Positions 50,893 through 59,781 of a stretch of 64,000 bases of DNA are shown in pieces. The stretch is taken from positions 1-64,000 of the forward strand of contig CAURZK010000002.1 of NCBI GenBank assembly GCA_963529855.1. Reading direction: 5' to 3'. The number at the start of each line of letters is the position of its first letter. Position 1 is the first letter of the stretch. Origin of the DNA: 34-65-8 sp963529855 (GTDB lineage: Bacteria; Pseudomonadota; Alphaproteobacteria; Sphingomonadales; Sphingomonadaceae). A program made the translations under genes and the position numbers. The notes beneath the pieces are model-generated. The model ran no database searches, was not told the DNA's origin, and saw nothing but the letters and a program-made list of their open reading frames with translations.

Positions 50893-51456
50893 ATGAAAAT
50901 CAGCGGCGTGGACATCCGTCCCGGCAACATCCTCGAATACGAAGGCGGCATCTGGAAGGTCGCCAAGATCCAGCACACCCAGCCCGGCAAGGGCGGGGCC
51001 TACATGCAGGTCGAGATGAAGAACCTGCAGGATGGCCGCAAGACCAACGTCCGCTTCCGCAGCGCTGACACGATCGAGCGCGTGCGTCTCGACCAGAAGG
51101 AATACCAGTACCTTTACGAAGACGGCGACCAGCTGGTTTTCATGGACAACGACACCTACGAGCAGATCAACCTGCCGTCCGACCTGCTGGGCGATGCCAA
51201 GGCATTCCTGCAGGACGGCATGGAAGTGACGCTGGAACTGTGGGACGAGAAGCCGATCTCCGTCGCGCTGCCCGAACAGGTCGAGGCGACCATCGTGGAG
51301 GCCGATGCCGTGGTGAAGGGCCAGACGGCCAGCTCCAGCTACAAGCCGGCAGTGCTCGACAACGGGGTGCGTGTGATGGTGCCGCCGCACATCGAAAGCG
51401 GAACGCGCATCGTCGTGGACGTCTACGAGCGCACATACGTCGGCAAGGCAGGCTGA
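50893..51456 (+). CDS. efp: Elongation factor P
   Basis: A 187-residue EF-P: MKISGVDIRPGNILEYEGGI, the KIQHTQPGKGGAYMQV loop with Lys33 at the tip (modified in many bacteria), RFRSADTIERVRLDQKEYQY and the C-terminal OB fold SGTRIVVDVYERTYVGKA. It relieves ribosome stalling at polyproline stretches. The following small gene starts 3 bases after the stop. Confidence 0.97.
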   Translation: MKISGVDIRPGNILEYEGGIWKVAKIQHTQPGKGGAYMQVEMKNLQDGRKTNVRFRSADTIERVRLDQKEYQYLYEDGDQLVFMDNDTYEQINLPSDLLGDAKAFLQDGMEVTLELWDEKPISVALPEQVEATIVEADAVVKGQTASSSYKPAVLDNGVRVMVPPHIESGTRIVVDVYERTYVGKAG

Positions 51457-51459
51457 ACG

Positions 51460-51810
51460 ATGGTTGGGGGCAGCCATCCGAAGCTTGCCGGGATCGATCT
51501 GGTCACCAGCTATATCCTGGGCGTGATCTACGACGACGAATCGCTGACACTGGAAATGGATTTCCATCTGCTGGAGGAGCATCCGCGTTATTCCCCGCCG
51601 GAAAACGATGATGGCTGCTACCGCAAGGGGTTCATCCGGTTCGCCGATCTCGACGACTTGCGGCTGCGCAAGGCCAAGCCTGAAGACGGCCGCGAGCTGA
51701 ATTACAGCGACATTTATTCCGCCACGCTCGATGGCGACTACGCCATGATCTCGAGCGGGTGGGGCGAAATCGAATTGACCGCGCACTCGATCCAGATCGT
51801 GGTCGACTGA
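51460..51810 (+). CDS. Conserved-looking hypothetical protein, 116 aa, between efp and the IMPase gene
   Basis: Starts MVGGSHPKLAGIDLVTSYIL and is acidic: VIYDDESLTLEMDFHLLEEH, FIRFADLDDLRLRKAKPEDG, ISSGWGEIELTAHSIQIVVD. The form suggests a small soluble beta-rich protein. It is tightly packed between efp and an inositol monophosphatase gene, so it is part of that operon. No family is recognised. Confidence 0.78.
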   Translation: MVGGSHPKLAGIDLVTSYILGVIYDDESLTLEMDFHLLEEHPRYSPPENDDGCYRKGFIRFADLDDLRLRKAKPEDGRELNYSDIYSATLDGDYAMISSGWGEIELTAHSIQIVVD

Positions 51811-51827
51811 CAGAAAGTAACGAACGA

Positions 51828-52646
51828 ATGGCTGCCCTTTCCGGACTGATCCGCGTGATGGAACGCGCTGCGCGCAAGGCGGGGGGCAGGTTGCGCCGCG
51901 ATTTCGGCGAGATCGAACACCTGCAGGTCAGCCGCAAGGGGCCGGCCGATTTCGTGTCCAAGGCCGACCGGGTTGCGGAACGCACGGTTTACGACGAACT
52001 GCTCGCCGCGCGGCCCGACTGGGGCTTCGTCATGGAAGAGGCAGGCGTGATCGAAGGTGATCCGACCAAGCCGCGCTGGATCGTCGACCCGCTCGATGGC
52101 ACCAGCAATTTCCTGCACGGCATACCGCATTTCGCGATCAGCATAGCCGCACAGGAACCCAAGCTGGACGGATCGGGCTGGGGCGATGTCGTTGCGGGCG
52201 TGGTCTATCAGCCGATCACCGACGAAACGTTCTGGGCGGAAAAGACCCGCGGCGCCTGGCTTCACGACGGGCGACTGCGCGTGTCCTCGCGCTCGCGACT
52301 GCCGGACGCGCTGATCGCCACCGGCATCCCGTTCCATCGGCAAGGCAATTTCGAGCAGTGGATGAAGATCTTTGCCAAACTGGGGCCGGAGATCGCCGGG
52401 ACCCGCCGCTTCGGCGCTGCATCGCTCGATCTCGCATGGGTTGCGGCCGGCCGGTTCGACGGGTTCTGGGAAAGCGGCCTCAACGACTGGGACACGGCTG
52501 CCGGTTGCCTGATCGTGCGCGAGGCAGGCGGTTTCGTTTCCGATTTCCGCGGCCGTTCTCCGCAGATTTGCGCCGCCGAAGTGCTTGCCGCCAACGATTC
52601 GCTGCATTCCAAGCTGCACAAGGTCGTGGCCCAGGCGCTCAAGTAG
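51828..52646 (+). CDS. suhB: Inositol monophosphatase family protein
   Basis: A 272-residue IMPase-fold enzyme. Metal-binding set: MEEAG (Glu-Glu), WIVDPLDGTSNFLHGIPHFA (DPLDGT signature), and GFWESGLNDWDTAAGCLIVR (WDxAAG). Starts MAALSGLIRVMERAARKAGG at 51828. It hydrolyses inositol-phosphate-like substrates; the SuhB name is by similarity. The 3' end of the gene, including its stop codon, is copied twice more just downstream (41-bp repeats at 52632). Confidence 0.92.
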   Translation: MAALSGLIRVMERAARKAGGRLRRDFGEIEHLQVSRKGPADFVSKADRVAERTVYDELLAARPDWGFVMEEAGVIEGDPTKPRWIVDPLDGTSNFLHGIPHFAISIAAQEPKLDGSGWGDVVAGVVYQPITDETFWAEKTRGAWLHDGRLRVSSRSRLPDALIATGIPFHRQGNFEQWMKIFAKLGPEIAGTRRFGAASLDLAWVAAGRFDGFWESGLNDWDTAAGCLIVREAGGFVSDFRGRSPQICAAEVLAANDSLHSKLHKVVAQALK

Positions 52647-52754
52647 CGAAGCGGTAGCGCGGCAAGGACGCGCAGGCGCTCAAGTAGCGAAGCGGTAGCG
52701 CGACAAACACGCCCAGGCGCTCAAGTAGCGAAGCGGTAGCGGGACAAACACGCT
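52632..52754 (+). repeat. Three tandem copies of a 41-bp repeat at the 3' end of the IMPase gene
   Basis: Units start at 52632, 52673 and 52714. Each begins CAGGCGCTCAAGTAGCGAAG and continues CGGTAGCG, with differences only toward the end. The first unit holds the last codons and stop (QALK-stop) of the IMPase gene, so the repeat is a duplication of the gene end into the spacer before tRNA-Leu. Confidence 0.95.
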
Positions 52755-52805
52755 TTGAAGGGTTGAAGTGCACGTAGCGCATCGCTAGTCGAGCGCACCC
52801 GCAGT

Positions 52806-52890
52806 GCCCCTGTGGTGGAATTGGTAGACGCGTTCGACTCAAAATCGAATTTCTTCGGAAGTGCCGGTTCGAGTCCGGCCAGGGGCACCA
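52806..52890 (+). tRNA. tRNA-Leu (CAA), CCA encoded
   Basis: Acceptor GCCCCTG/CAGGGGC, D-arm GTGGAATTGGTAGAC, anticodon stem TTCGA/TCGAA with loop CTCAAAA (anticodon CAA, codon TTG), a class II variable arm (TTCTTCGGAA region), T-loop GGTTCGAGTCC, and terminal CCA; 85 nt. Confidence 0.96.
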
Positions 52891-52979
52891 GCAGAACAAT
52901 CCCGGATGCAGGCGCAGGTGTTGCGCCCGGCCTGCGCTGACCGTACCGTCGCACAAGCGCTGCACGAGCCGGGGGGATT

Positions 52980-53858
52980 ATGTCGATTAGCGAACTTGCG
53001 CCAGGCCCGCTGGTGCTGACGCTGAGCTGCGAAGACCGCGAGGGAATCGTCGCCGCCGTCAGCGACGGGCTGTTCCGCAATGGCGGCTTCATTCTCGACA
53101 GCCAGCAGTTTTCCGACGAGGGCAGCGGCCGCTTTTTCCTGCGCATGGTCTGCCGCGCAAGCGAAGCGGGTCACACGCTCGACGCCGCGGAAATGAAACG
53201 CTGGCTGGCGCCTATCGCTGATCGTTTTGCCATGGACTGGAATGTGAACCCGCTGCTCGAACGGCCCCGCGCGATGGTGGCCGTATCGAAGGCATCGCAT
53301 TGCCTCAACGACCTGCTCTACCGCTGGCGGACCGGCAGCCTGGCGATGGACCTGGTCGGCGTGTTCAGCAATCACGCGGAGCTTGAGAGCCTGGTCACCT
53401 GGCACGGGCTGCCGTTCCGGCATCTGCCGGTTGGCCCGGAAAACCGCGCCCAGCAGGAATGCCAGATCACCGAATTCATGGCGGCGACCGGAGCCGAATA
53501 CCTGATCCTTGCCCGCTATATGCAGGTGCTGACTGCCAGCCTGGCCGAACAGCTGAACCAGCGTTGCATCAACATTCACCACAGCTTCCTGCCCAGCTTC
53601 AAGGGGTCACGCCCGTATGAGCGCGCGCACGAGCTGGGCGTGAAGCTGGTCGGCGCGACGTCGCATTTCGTCACGCCCGATCTCGACGAAGGGCCGATTA
53701 TTGAGCAGGCGGTGGAGCGGGTCGATCACCGGCTGAGTGCAAAAGGTCTGGCACGGCTAGGTCAGGACACGGAGGCAAAGGTGCTGGCCCGCGCGGTCAA
53801 CGCAGTGGGTGAACGGCGCGTGTTCGTGGCCGGGCGCAGGACGATCGTCTTTCAATAG
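52980..53858 (+). CDS. purU: Formyltetrahydrofolate deformylase
   Basis: A 292-residue PurU. An N-terminal ACT domain (residues 1-90: LTLSCEDREGIVAAVSDGLF) is followed by the formyltransferase-like domain with YLILARYMQVLTASLAEQLN and NIHHSFLPSFKGSRPYERAH (the catalytic His and Asn), then ATSHFVTPDLDEGPIIEQ. It hydrolyses 10-formyl-THF to formate and THF, balancing the one-carbon pool. The gene is 90 bp from tRNA-Leu. Confidence 0.95.
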   Translation: MSISELAPGPLVLTLSCEDREGIVAAVSDGLFRNGGFILDSQQFSDEGSGRFFLRMVCRASEAGHTLDAAEMKRWLAPIADRFAMDWNVNPLLERPRAMVAVSKASHCLNDLLYRWRTGSLAMDLVGVFSNHAELESLVTWHGLPFRHLPVGPENRAQQECQITEFMAATGAEYLILARYMQVLTASLAEQLNQRCINIHHSFLPSFKGSRPYERAHELGVKLVGATSHFVTPDLDEGPIIEQAVERVDHRLSAKGLARLGQDTEAKVLARAVNAVGERRVFVAGRRTIVFQ

Positions 53859-53932
53859 GCGGCCGATCCCCTTTGCGCCGCGATTGATCCGGCGCGATCC
53901 CGGCAACCGCGCTGAAAGAGGTTGCCTCGCGC

Positions 53933-55765
53933 ATGATCATCGGGGAAGTGGCTGACTTACCGATGATTGCGCTTCCTTCCTATCACGCGCTTGGCGCGTT
54001 GCTCGTCACGCTGGCCATGTTCGTCGCTTTCGCTCGCGGGCGGATGTCGACGGAGATCGTGTCGCTCCTCACCATCGCCGTGATTGCGGTGGGCTTGTAT
54101 TTCTTTCCCTTGCCCGGCGATGGGCCGACCGACGGGTTGGCGCTGGCATTCAGCGGTTTCGGGCACCACGCGCTGATCACCATCTGTGCCCTGATGATCA
54201 TGGGGCGCGGTCTGGTTGTCACCGGCGCCCTGGAACCGGCGGCACGGTTCCTGGAACGCGTGTTCAAGATCAACGGCCAGCTGGGCCTGCTGGTCGCCCT
54301 GGTGATTGCCATGACGCTGTCGATGGGCGTCAACGATACGCCGGTCATGGTCCTGCTGCTGCCGATCCTGGTCGGGCTGGCGGCGCGCGGCGGGCTGGCG
54401 GCATCGAAAACGCTGATCCCGGTCAATGCCGCAGTGCTGATCGGCGGGATGGCGACCACGATCGGCACCTCGACCAACATTCTGGTGGTGTCGATCGCGA
54501 GCGATCTGGGCATGCGGCGCATGGGGGTGTTCGACTTCACCCCCATCGTACTCGTCGCCGCCGTGATCGCCCTGCCGTACCTGTGGCTGATCATGCCGCG
54601 ATTGCTGCGCGACAACCGCGTGGAAGATGCGGTGCCGCGTCGGCGTTTCCAGGCGAGCCTGCGCGTCGGCGATGCCAGCGTGCTGACCGGGCAGGAACTG
54701 GCGATGATCCTTCCCAAGATGCCCGCGGATCTGGAATTCCACGCGCCGCCTTCCGGCGCCTTGCGGCCCGATCAACAGCTCGCCGTGTCGGGCACGCATG
54801 AAGCGCTGGAAGAGGCGATGCGCGCGCTCAAGATCGGGATCGCCCCTGCATGGGTGCTCGAACGGATCGATCGTCGGCACGCCGAAACCCAGGAGGACAT
54901 CACCGTTGTCGAGATGACGGTGACCGCCGATTCGCGATTGATCCGGCGCACCCTGGCGACATCCGGCATCGCGGACCTTTACGGCGTCGCTGTACTGGGC
55001 ATCCACCGCCCCCGGCGCCTCGCCTATGGCCGCGTCCAGATCGACAACGGGCGGGATCAGAGCATCGCCGAAGGCGACGTCCTGCTGGTCATGGGCATTC
55101 CGGGAGATTTGCGGAAGTTCGCCCAGGCCGACAGCCTGCTGATGCTTGAAGGCGCGCGCGAGCTGCCGCGCCGGTCCAAGGCGATGCTGGCGGCCGGCAT
55201 CATGGTCGGGTCGGTCGGCACCGCTTCGATCGGACTGCTGCCGATCGCCATTTCGGCGCTGGCCGGCGCTATCCTGATGTTCGTTACCGGGTGCGTGAAG
55301 TTCGACCGGGTCGGCCGGGCGCTGTCCGCTCAGGTGATCGTTCTGGTCGCGGCCAGCATCGCGATTGGCCGGATCATCGACGCGAGCGGTGCGGCCGAAT
55401 GGCTGGGCATCGTTCTGTCCAGCGTGTTGCAGTTCCTCCCGCCAGCCGGCGTATTGGCGGCGATAATGCTGTTCGTCACCCTGCTGACCAACTTCGCATC
55501 CAACGCCACGGCCGCGACGGTCGGCACCCCGATCGCCTTCAGCATCGCGACCAAGCTGGGGCTGCCGCCCGAACCGCTGGTGCTGGCCGTGCTGTTCGGC
55601 TGCAACCTGTGCTATGCGACGCCAATTGCATACCAGACCAATATGCTCATCATGTCGGAAGGGTCTTATGAATTTCGCGATTACATCCGCACCGGGGTTC
55701 CGCTGGTTCTGCTGATGGTCACGACGTTGTCGATCCTGTTGGTGATGAACTACGGCTTGGTCTGA
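53933..55765 (+). CDS. SLC13-like (DASS) transporter with regulatory RCK-C domains
   Basis: A 610-residue inner-membrane transporter. Two blocks of transmembrane helices are separated by a soluble insert at about 230-420, which holds TrkA-C/RCK-C-like segments (TAGQELAMILPKM-like start, QEDITVVEMTVTADSRLIRR, EGDVLLVMGIPGDLRKFA). The membrane part has MGVNDTPVMVLLLPILVGLA and TTIGTSTNILVVSIAS, the helical-hairpin signature SNT-like loops of SLC13 sodium/anion transporters. The substrate (sulfate or dicarboxylate) cannot be told. ATG 53933 is used; 53963 is an alternative. Confidence 0.9.
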   Translation: MIIGEVADLPMIALPSYHALGALLVTLAMFVAFARGRMSTEIVSLLTIAVIAVGLYFFPLPGDGPTDGLALAFSGFGHHALITICALMIMGRGLVVTGALEPAARFLERVFKINGQLGLLVALVIAMTLSMGVNDTPVMVLLLPILVGLAARGGLAASKTLIPVNAAVLIGGMATTIGTSTNILVVSIASDLGMRRMGVFDFTPIVLVAAVIALPYLWLIMPRLLRDNRVEDAVPRRRFQASLRVGDASVLTGQELAMILPKMPADLEFHAPPSGALRPDQQLAVSGTHEALEEAMRALKIGIAPAWVLERIDRRHAETQEDITVVEMTVTADSRLIRRTLATSGIADLYGVAVLGIHRPRRLAYGRVQIDNGRDQSIAEGDVLLVMGIPGDLRKFAQADSLLMLEGARELPRRSKAMLAAGIMVGSVGTASIGLLPIAISALAGAILMFVTGCVKFDRVGRALSAQVIVLVAASIAIGRIIDASGAAEWLGIVLSSVLQFLPPAGVLAAIMLFVTLLTNFASNATAATVGTPIAFSIATKLGLPPEPLVLAVLFGCNLCYATPIAYQTNMLIMSEGSYEFRDYIRTGVPLVLLMVTTLSILLVMNYGLV

Positions 55766-55897
55766 TGCGCTTTCCTACGGCGGGCTGATCTGCAATCATT
55801 GCAGCCGAGGATTCCCGGCGCAGAAACCGGTCGGCAACGTGGTGGGGTGATGTGGCGGGGCGATTCGCGAAAGTCACGCAGGTGGGGAGATGTGATC

Positions 55898-57253
55898 ATG
55901 AAATCAGGGGCTTCCAGATTTTTCAAAGCCGGGGGAGCGTGCCACGTCGCCGCGGCCCTGGCTGCCTGTCTCGCCGCACCGGCGCAGGCTGACGACCTGC
56001 GCGCAGCAGTTGCGCAAGACATGCCCGCGTTGATGGAGCTCTACCGCGATCTCCACGCCAACCCCGAATTGAGCTTTGCCGAGGTCGAGACCGCGGCAAA
56101 GCTGGCCGCGCGTCTTCGCGCACTCGGCTTCGAGGTGACCGAAGGGGTGGGCAAGACCGGCGTCGTCGGGGTCATGCGCAACGGCGATGGCCCGGTGGTC
56201 ATGCTGCGCGCCGACATGGACGGGCTGCCCGTGGTGGAGCAGACCGGCCTGCCGTTCGCCTCCAAACGCACGGCTACCCCCGCCAGCGGAGTAGAAACCG
56301 GCGTAATGCACGCTTGCGGCCACGACACGCACATGGCGGGCTGGATCGGCGCGGCGCAGCTGCTGGCCGAACGCAAGGACCAGTGGCGCGGGACGCTGGT
56401 GATGGTCGGCCAGCCGGCAGAGGAAATCGGCGAGGGCGCGCTCGCGATGCTAGAGGATGGGCTCTACACCCGCTTCCCCAAGCCGGACTACGTGCTGGCT
56501 TTCCACGATGCAGCGCAGTTTCCGGCCGGGATGATCGGCTATTCGCCCGGCTACGCGCTGGCCAACGTCGACAGCGTCGATATCACCGTGCCGGGCGTGG
56601 GCGGGCATGGCGCTTATCCGCATACGACCAGGGACCCGATCGTGCTGGCAAGCGCGATCGTGATGAAACTGCAGACGCTGGTCAGCCGCGAGAATTCGCC
56701 GCTTGAACCTGCGGTGATCACGGTCGGCAGCTTCCTCGCCGGGTCCAAGCACAACATCATCCCTGACGAGGCGAAGCTGCAGATAACCGTGCGCAGCTAT
56801 TCCGACGAGAACCGCAAGCGCCTGCTGGATGGGATCGCCCGCGTCGCGCGGGGCGAGGCAATCGCGGCCGGAATGCCCGAAGACCGCATGCCCAAGGTCT
56901 CGGTCGCTGACCCCTATACGCCCTCGACCTTCAACACGGTCGACTTCACCGAACAGGTCGCCGCGGGTTTCCGGCAGCGATTTGGGGAAAATCGGGTCAT
57001 GCAGGTCCCATCCGTCATGGGGGGCGAGGATTTCAGCCAGTTCCTTCGCGCCAGCCCGGATGACGTGAAGTCGCTGATCTTCTGGGTGGGCGGGGTGCCG
57101 CAGGCCGAGTTCGAAAAGGCACAGCGCGGCGAAATCGTCCTGCCCTCGCTGCACAGCCCGTACTGGGCGCCGGATGCCGAGAAGGTGATCGCGACCGCCG
57201 CCGAAGCGCTGACAGCCGCTTCGCTCGACCTGATGCCGGCCAAGGGAGGCTAG
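55898..57253 (+). CDS. Exported M20-family amidohydrolase (peptidase/aminoacylase type)
   Basis: A 451-residue M20D enzyme. An N-terminal signal peptide (HVAAALAACLAAPAQADD) sends it to the periplasm. Metal site: MLRADMDGLPV, HACGHDTHMAGWIGAAQLL, GQPAEEIGEGA, then GGEDFSQF. The dimerisation domain starts at VDITVPGVGGHGAYPHTTRD. Such enzymes deacylate N-acyl amino acids or hippurate-like compounds. ATG 55898 follows GGGGAG; the longer frame to 55799 lacks a plausible signal. It is convergent with the gene at 57255. Confidence 0.92.
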   Translation: MKSGASRFFKAGGACHVAAALAACLAAPAQADDLRAAVAQDMPALMELYRDLHANPELSFAEVETAAKLAARLRALGFEVTEGVGKTGVVGVMRNGDGPVVMLRADMDGLPVVEQTGLPFASKRTATPASGVETGVMHACGHDTHMAGWIGAAQLLAERKDQWRGTLVMVGQPAEEIGEGALAMLEDGLYTRFPKPDYVLAFHDAAQFPAGMIGYSPGYALANVDSVDITVPGVGGHGAYPHTTRDPIVLASAIVMKLQTLVSRENSPLEPAVITVGSFLAGSKHNIIPDEAKLQITVRSYSDENRKRLLDGIARVARGEAIAAGMPEDRMPKVSVADPYTPSTFNTVDFTEQVAAGFRQRFGENRVMQVPSVMGGEDFSQFLRASPDDVKSLIFWVGGVPQAEFEKAQRGEIVLPSLHSPYWAPDAEKVIATAAEALTAASLDLMPAKGG

Positions 57254-57254
57254 C

Positions 57255-57698
57255 TCACTCGGAGCCGCCCGAGCGGCGCAGTGACGCCTCGGCGATGCGC
57301 TGCGCCTGCCGTTGTCGCTCTGCCGGGTCGGCTGCGGCGCGCATCGCTGCCTGTCGCTGGAGCACGCGCTCACGTTCTTCCGGCGACAGCAGGGCGAGTT
57401 GCTCGGGTGTCAGGTCGAGCGTTTCTGCTGCCTCGACTGGCGCCGTTGTAGATGCCACTCCGTAGGACGTGCTCGATGCGCCCGGATTGTGGATTTGCTC
57501 GTCGCTTGCCCAGCCGCTCGCTGCAGGCTGAGGATTGGCCGTTGCGCTCGATCGGCGGACCAGCTTTGCTTCGCCATAGGGTTTGCTCGCCGCCTTGCTG
57601 TGCTGCGCGCGAGGCTCGGGCTCAGGCAAGCCATCTGATGTGGCTACGGCCAATGCTGCAGTGGCGAGCAGCGTTACGGCGGCGAAATGCCGATACAT
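57255..57698 (-). CDS. Exported hypothetical protein, 147 aa
   Basis: Starts MYRHFAAVTLLATAALAVAT, a signal peptide-like leader (frame extends to 57737). The mature part is Ser/Pro-rich, then a charged helical C-terminus: LTPEQLALLSPEERERVLQR and AADPAERQRQAQRIAEASLR. No motif is known. It is convergent with the M20 gene, one base apart. Confidence 0.65.
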   Translation of the reverse strand: MYRHFAAVTLLATAALAVATSDGLPEPEPRAQHSKAASKPYGEAKLVRRSSATANPQPAASGWASDEQIHNPGASSTSYGVASTTAPVEAAETLDLTPEQLALLSPEERERVLQRQAAMRAAADPAERQRQAQRIAEASLRRSGGSE

Positions 57699-57842
57699 TT
57701 TGGCGTCGATCGCCTGCTGCTTCGCCTTGCGCACCATGCCGGGCCAATAGCGTGGCGGGGTTGCAAAACGGTTGACGACCGCCGGGACAAGGGGGTGTCC
57801 CGACGGCCGTCTCTCCTCCCCAGGAGATAGTGTTAAGGCCGA

Positions 57843-58025
57843 TCAGCCATCCGATGGCACGTATGTGCCAAGGCGATGGTGCAGCGCGTTGATCCGGGCC
57901 AGTTCCTCCCGGTCATCGGTCTGCCGGGCGTGGCTGGCCAGTGCTGCGCGGAGCAGGCGGAAGTCGGCGGTGGAAAACAGGGCGCGGGCGCGGCCGGGTT
58001 CCTTGGCTTGGGTCTCGGTGGTCAT
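57843..58025 (-). CDS. Small protein downstream of isocitrate lyase, 60 aa
   Basis: Starts MTTETQAKEPGRARALFSTA and has an amphipathic helical core (DFRLLRAALASHARQTDDRE), ending HHRLGTYVPSDG. It starts 9 bases after the aceA stop, so the two form one transcript. Function unknown; position suggests a link to the glyoxylate shunt. Confidence 0.7.
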   Translation of the reverse strand: MTTETQAKEPGRARALFSTADFRLLRAALASHARQTDDREELARINALHHRLGTYVPSDG

Positions 58026-58034
58026 GATCGCCTC

Positions 58035-59639
58035 CTATGCGGCCTCGAACTGGTTCATGGTGTTGTCCTTGCCGCTCGCCTTGAGCGCGGCTTCCCCGGC
58101 AAAGTATTCCTTGTGGTCGTCCCCGATGTCGGAGCCGGCCATGTTCTGATGCTTCACGCAAGCGATACCCTGTCGGATCTCCTCGCGCTGGACGTTCTTG
58201 ACGTAGCCGAGCATGCCTGCCTCACCGAAATACTCCCGCGCAAGGTTGTCGGTGCTCAAGGCGGCAGTGTGATATGTCGGCAGCGTGATCAGGTGGTGGA
58301 AAATTCCCGCCCGCTTGGCCGCGTCGCGCTGGAACGTGCGGATGCGCTCGTCGGCTTCCGCCGCCAGTTCGCTGCCGTCGTAATCTACGCTCATCAGCTT
58401 GGCACGGTCGTAACCGGCCAGGTCGCGGCCTTCCGCGGCCCAGGCATCGTAGACCTGCTGACGGAAGTTGAGCGTCCAGTTGAAACTGGGCGAGTTGTTA
58501 TAGACCAGCTTCGCATTCGGAATCACTTCCCGGATACGGTCGACCATGCCCGCGATCTGCTCGATGTGCGGCTTCTCGGTTTCGATCCACAGCAGGTCTG
58601 CACCGTTCTGAAGCGACGTGATGCAGTCGAGCACGCAGCGGTCCTCGCCAGTTCCGGCGCGGAACTGGTAGAGGTTCGACGGCAGGCGCTTGGGCGCCAG
58701 GAGTTTGCCGTCGCGGCTGATGAACACCTGCCCATTGGCAATCGCGCCGGGTGCCACCTCATCGCAATCGAGGAAGGCGTTGTACTGATCACCGAGATCG
58801 CCCGGCTCGCGGCTGTACGCGATCTGCTTCGTCAGGCCCGCGCCCAGGCTGTCGGTGCGCGCGACGATGATGCCATCCTCGACGCCCAGTTCGAGGAAGG
58901 CGTAGCGGATCGCACGGATCTTCGCGAGGAAGTCCTCATGAGGCACGGTAACCTTGCCGTCCTGGTGGCCGCATTGCTTCTCGTCGGAAACCTGGTTTTC
59001 GATCTGGATGGCACAGGCGCCAGCCTCGATCATCTTCTTCGCCAGCAGATAAGTGGCTTCTGCATTGCCGAACCCTGCGTCGATATCGGCGATGATCGGC
59101 ACCACGTGGGTCTCGTGCTCGTCGATTGCCTTTTCGATCCGCCTGGCTTCGACTTCGTCACCGCGATCGCGCGCCGCGTCGAGTTCACGGAACAGGCCGC
59201 CCAGTTCGCGTGCATCCGCCTGCCGCAGGAACGTGTAAAGCTCCTCGATCAATGCGGGAACGCTGGTCTTTTCGTGCATCGACTGGTCGGGCAGCGGGCC
59301 GAATTCGCTGCGCAGGGCGGCTATCATCCAGCCTGACAGGTAAAGATAACGGCGCTTCGTGCTGCCGAAATGCTTCTTGATCGCGATCATCTTCTGCTGC
59401 GCGATGAACCCGTGCCAGCATCCCAGCGACTGCGTGTAGTTCGCCGGATCCGCGTCATAAGCCGCCATGTCGGCGCGCATGATCGCGGCGGTGTAACGCG
59501 CGATGTCGAGCCCGGTGGGAAAGCGGTTCTGTGCCCGCATCCGCGCTGCGCTTTCAGCGTCGATCGCGTTCCAGGGGGAGCCTTGGCCCTCGATTGTTTC
59601 GCGGAACTGGCCGATCTGGCTCTGGTAGGTCACCGTCAT
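58035..59639 (-). CDS. aceA: Isocitrate lyase
   Basis: A 534-residue isocitrate lyase of the longer type. Active-site loop VSDEKQCGHQDGKVTVPHED with catalytic Cys, metal-binding PIIADIDAGFGNAEATYLLA, ARTDSLGAGLT, and SPSFNWTLNF. It splits isocitrate into succinate and glyoxylate, the first step of the glyoxylate shunt. The ATG at 59639 is very close to the AGGAG, so a GTG two codons later (59633, spacing seven) may be the real start. It is divergent from a ScfR/RamB-type regulator and followed by a 60-aa gene. Confidence 0.96.
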   Translation of the reverse strand: MTVTYQSQIGQFRETIEGQGSPWNAIDAESAARMRAQNRFPTGLDIARYTAAIMRADMAAYDADPANYTQSLGCWHGFIAQQKMIAIKKHFGSTKRRYLYLSGWMIAALRSEFGPLPDQSMHEKTSVPALIEELYTFLRQADARELGGLFRELDAARDRGDEVEARRIEKAIDEHETHVVPIIADIDAGFGNAEATYLLAKKMIEAGACAIQIENQVSDEKQCGHQDGKVTVPHEDFLAKIRAIRYAFLELGVEDGIIVARTDSLGAGLTKQIAYSREPGDLGDQYNAFLDCDEVAPGAIANGQVFISRDGKLLAPKRLPSNLYQFRAGTGEDRCVLDCITSLQNGADLLWIETEKPHIEQIAGMVDRIREVIPNAKLVYNNSPSFNWTLNFRQQVYDAWAAEGRDLAGYDRAKLMSVDYDGSELAAEADERIRTFQRDAAKRAGIFHHLITLPTYHTAALSTDNLAREYFGEAGMLGYVKNVQREEIRQGIACVKHQNMAGSDIGDDHKEYFAGEAALKASGKDNTMNQFEAA

Positions 59640-59781
59640 TCTCCTGAAGTGCGATCTCGTGCGTCGCATCATTCATCGCTCGGCGGCTCACGAAGAGACA
59701 GGAAAAATTACAGAATAACTTGTACGATGGCAGCGCAAATACAGTTTACGCGAGTCATCCTGTCATGATATTTACAAATCC

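Noticed and set aside
52632..52754. Tandem repeat considered as a CRISPR array
   Set aside because: The 41-bp units are directly adjacent without unique spacers, and no cas genes are present.
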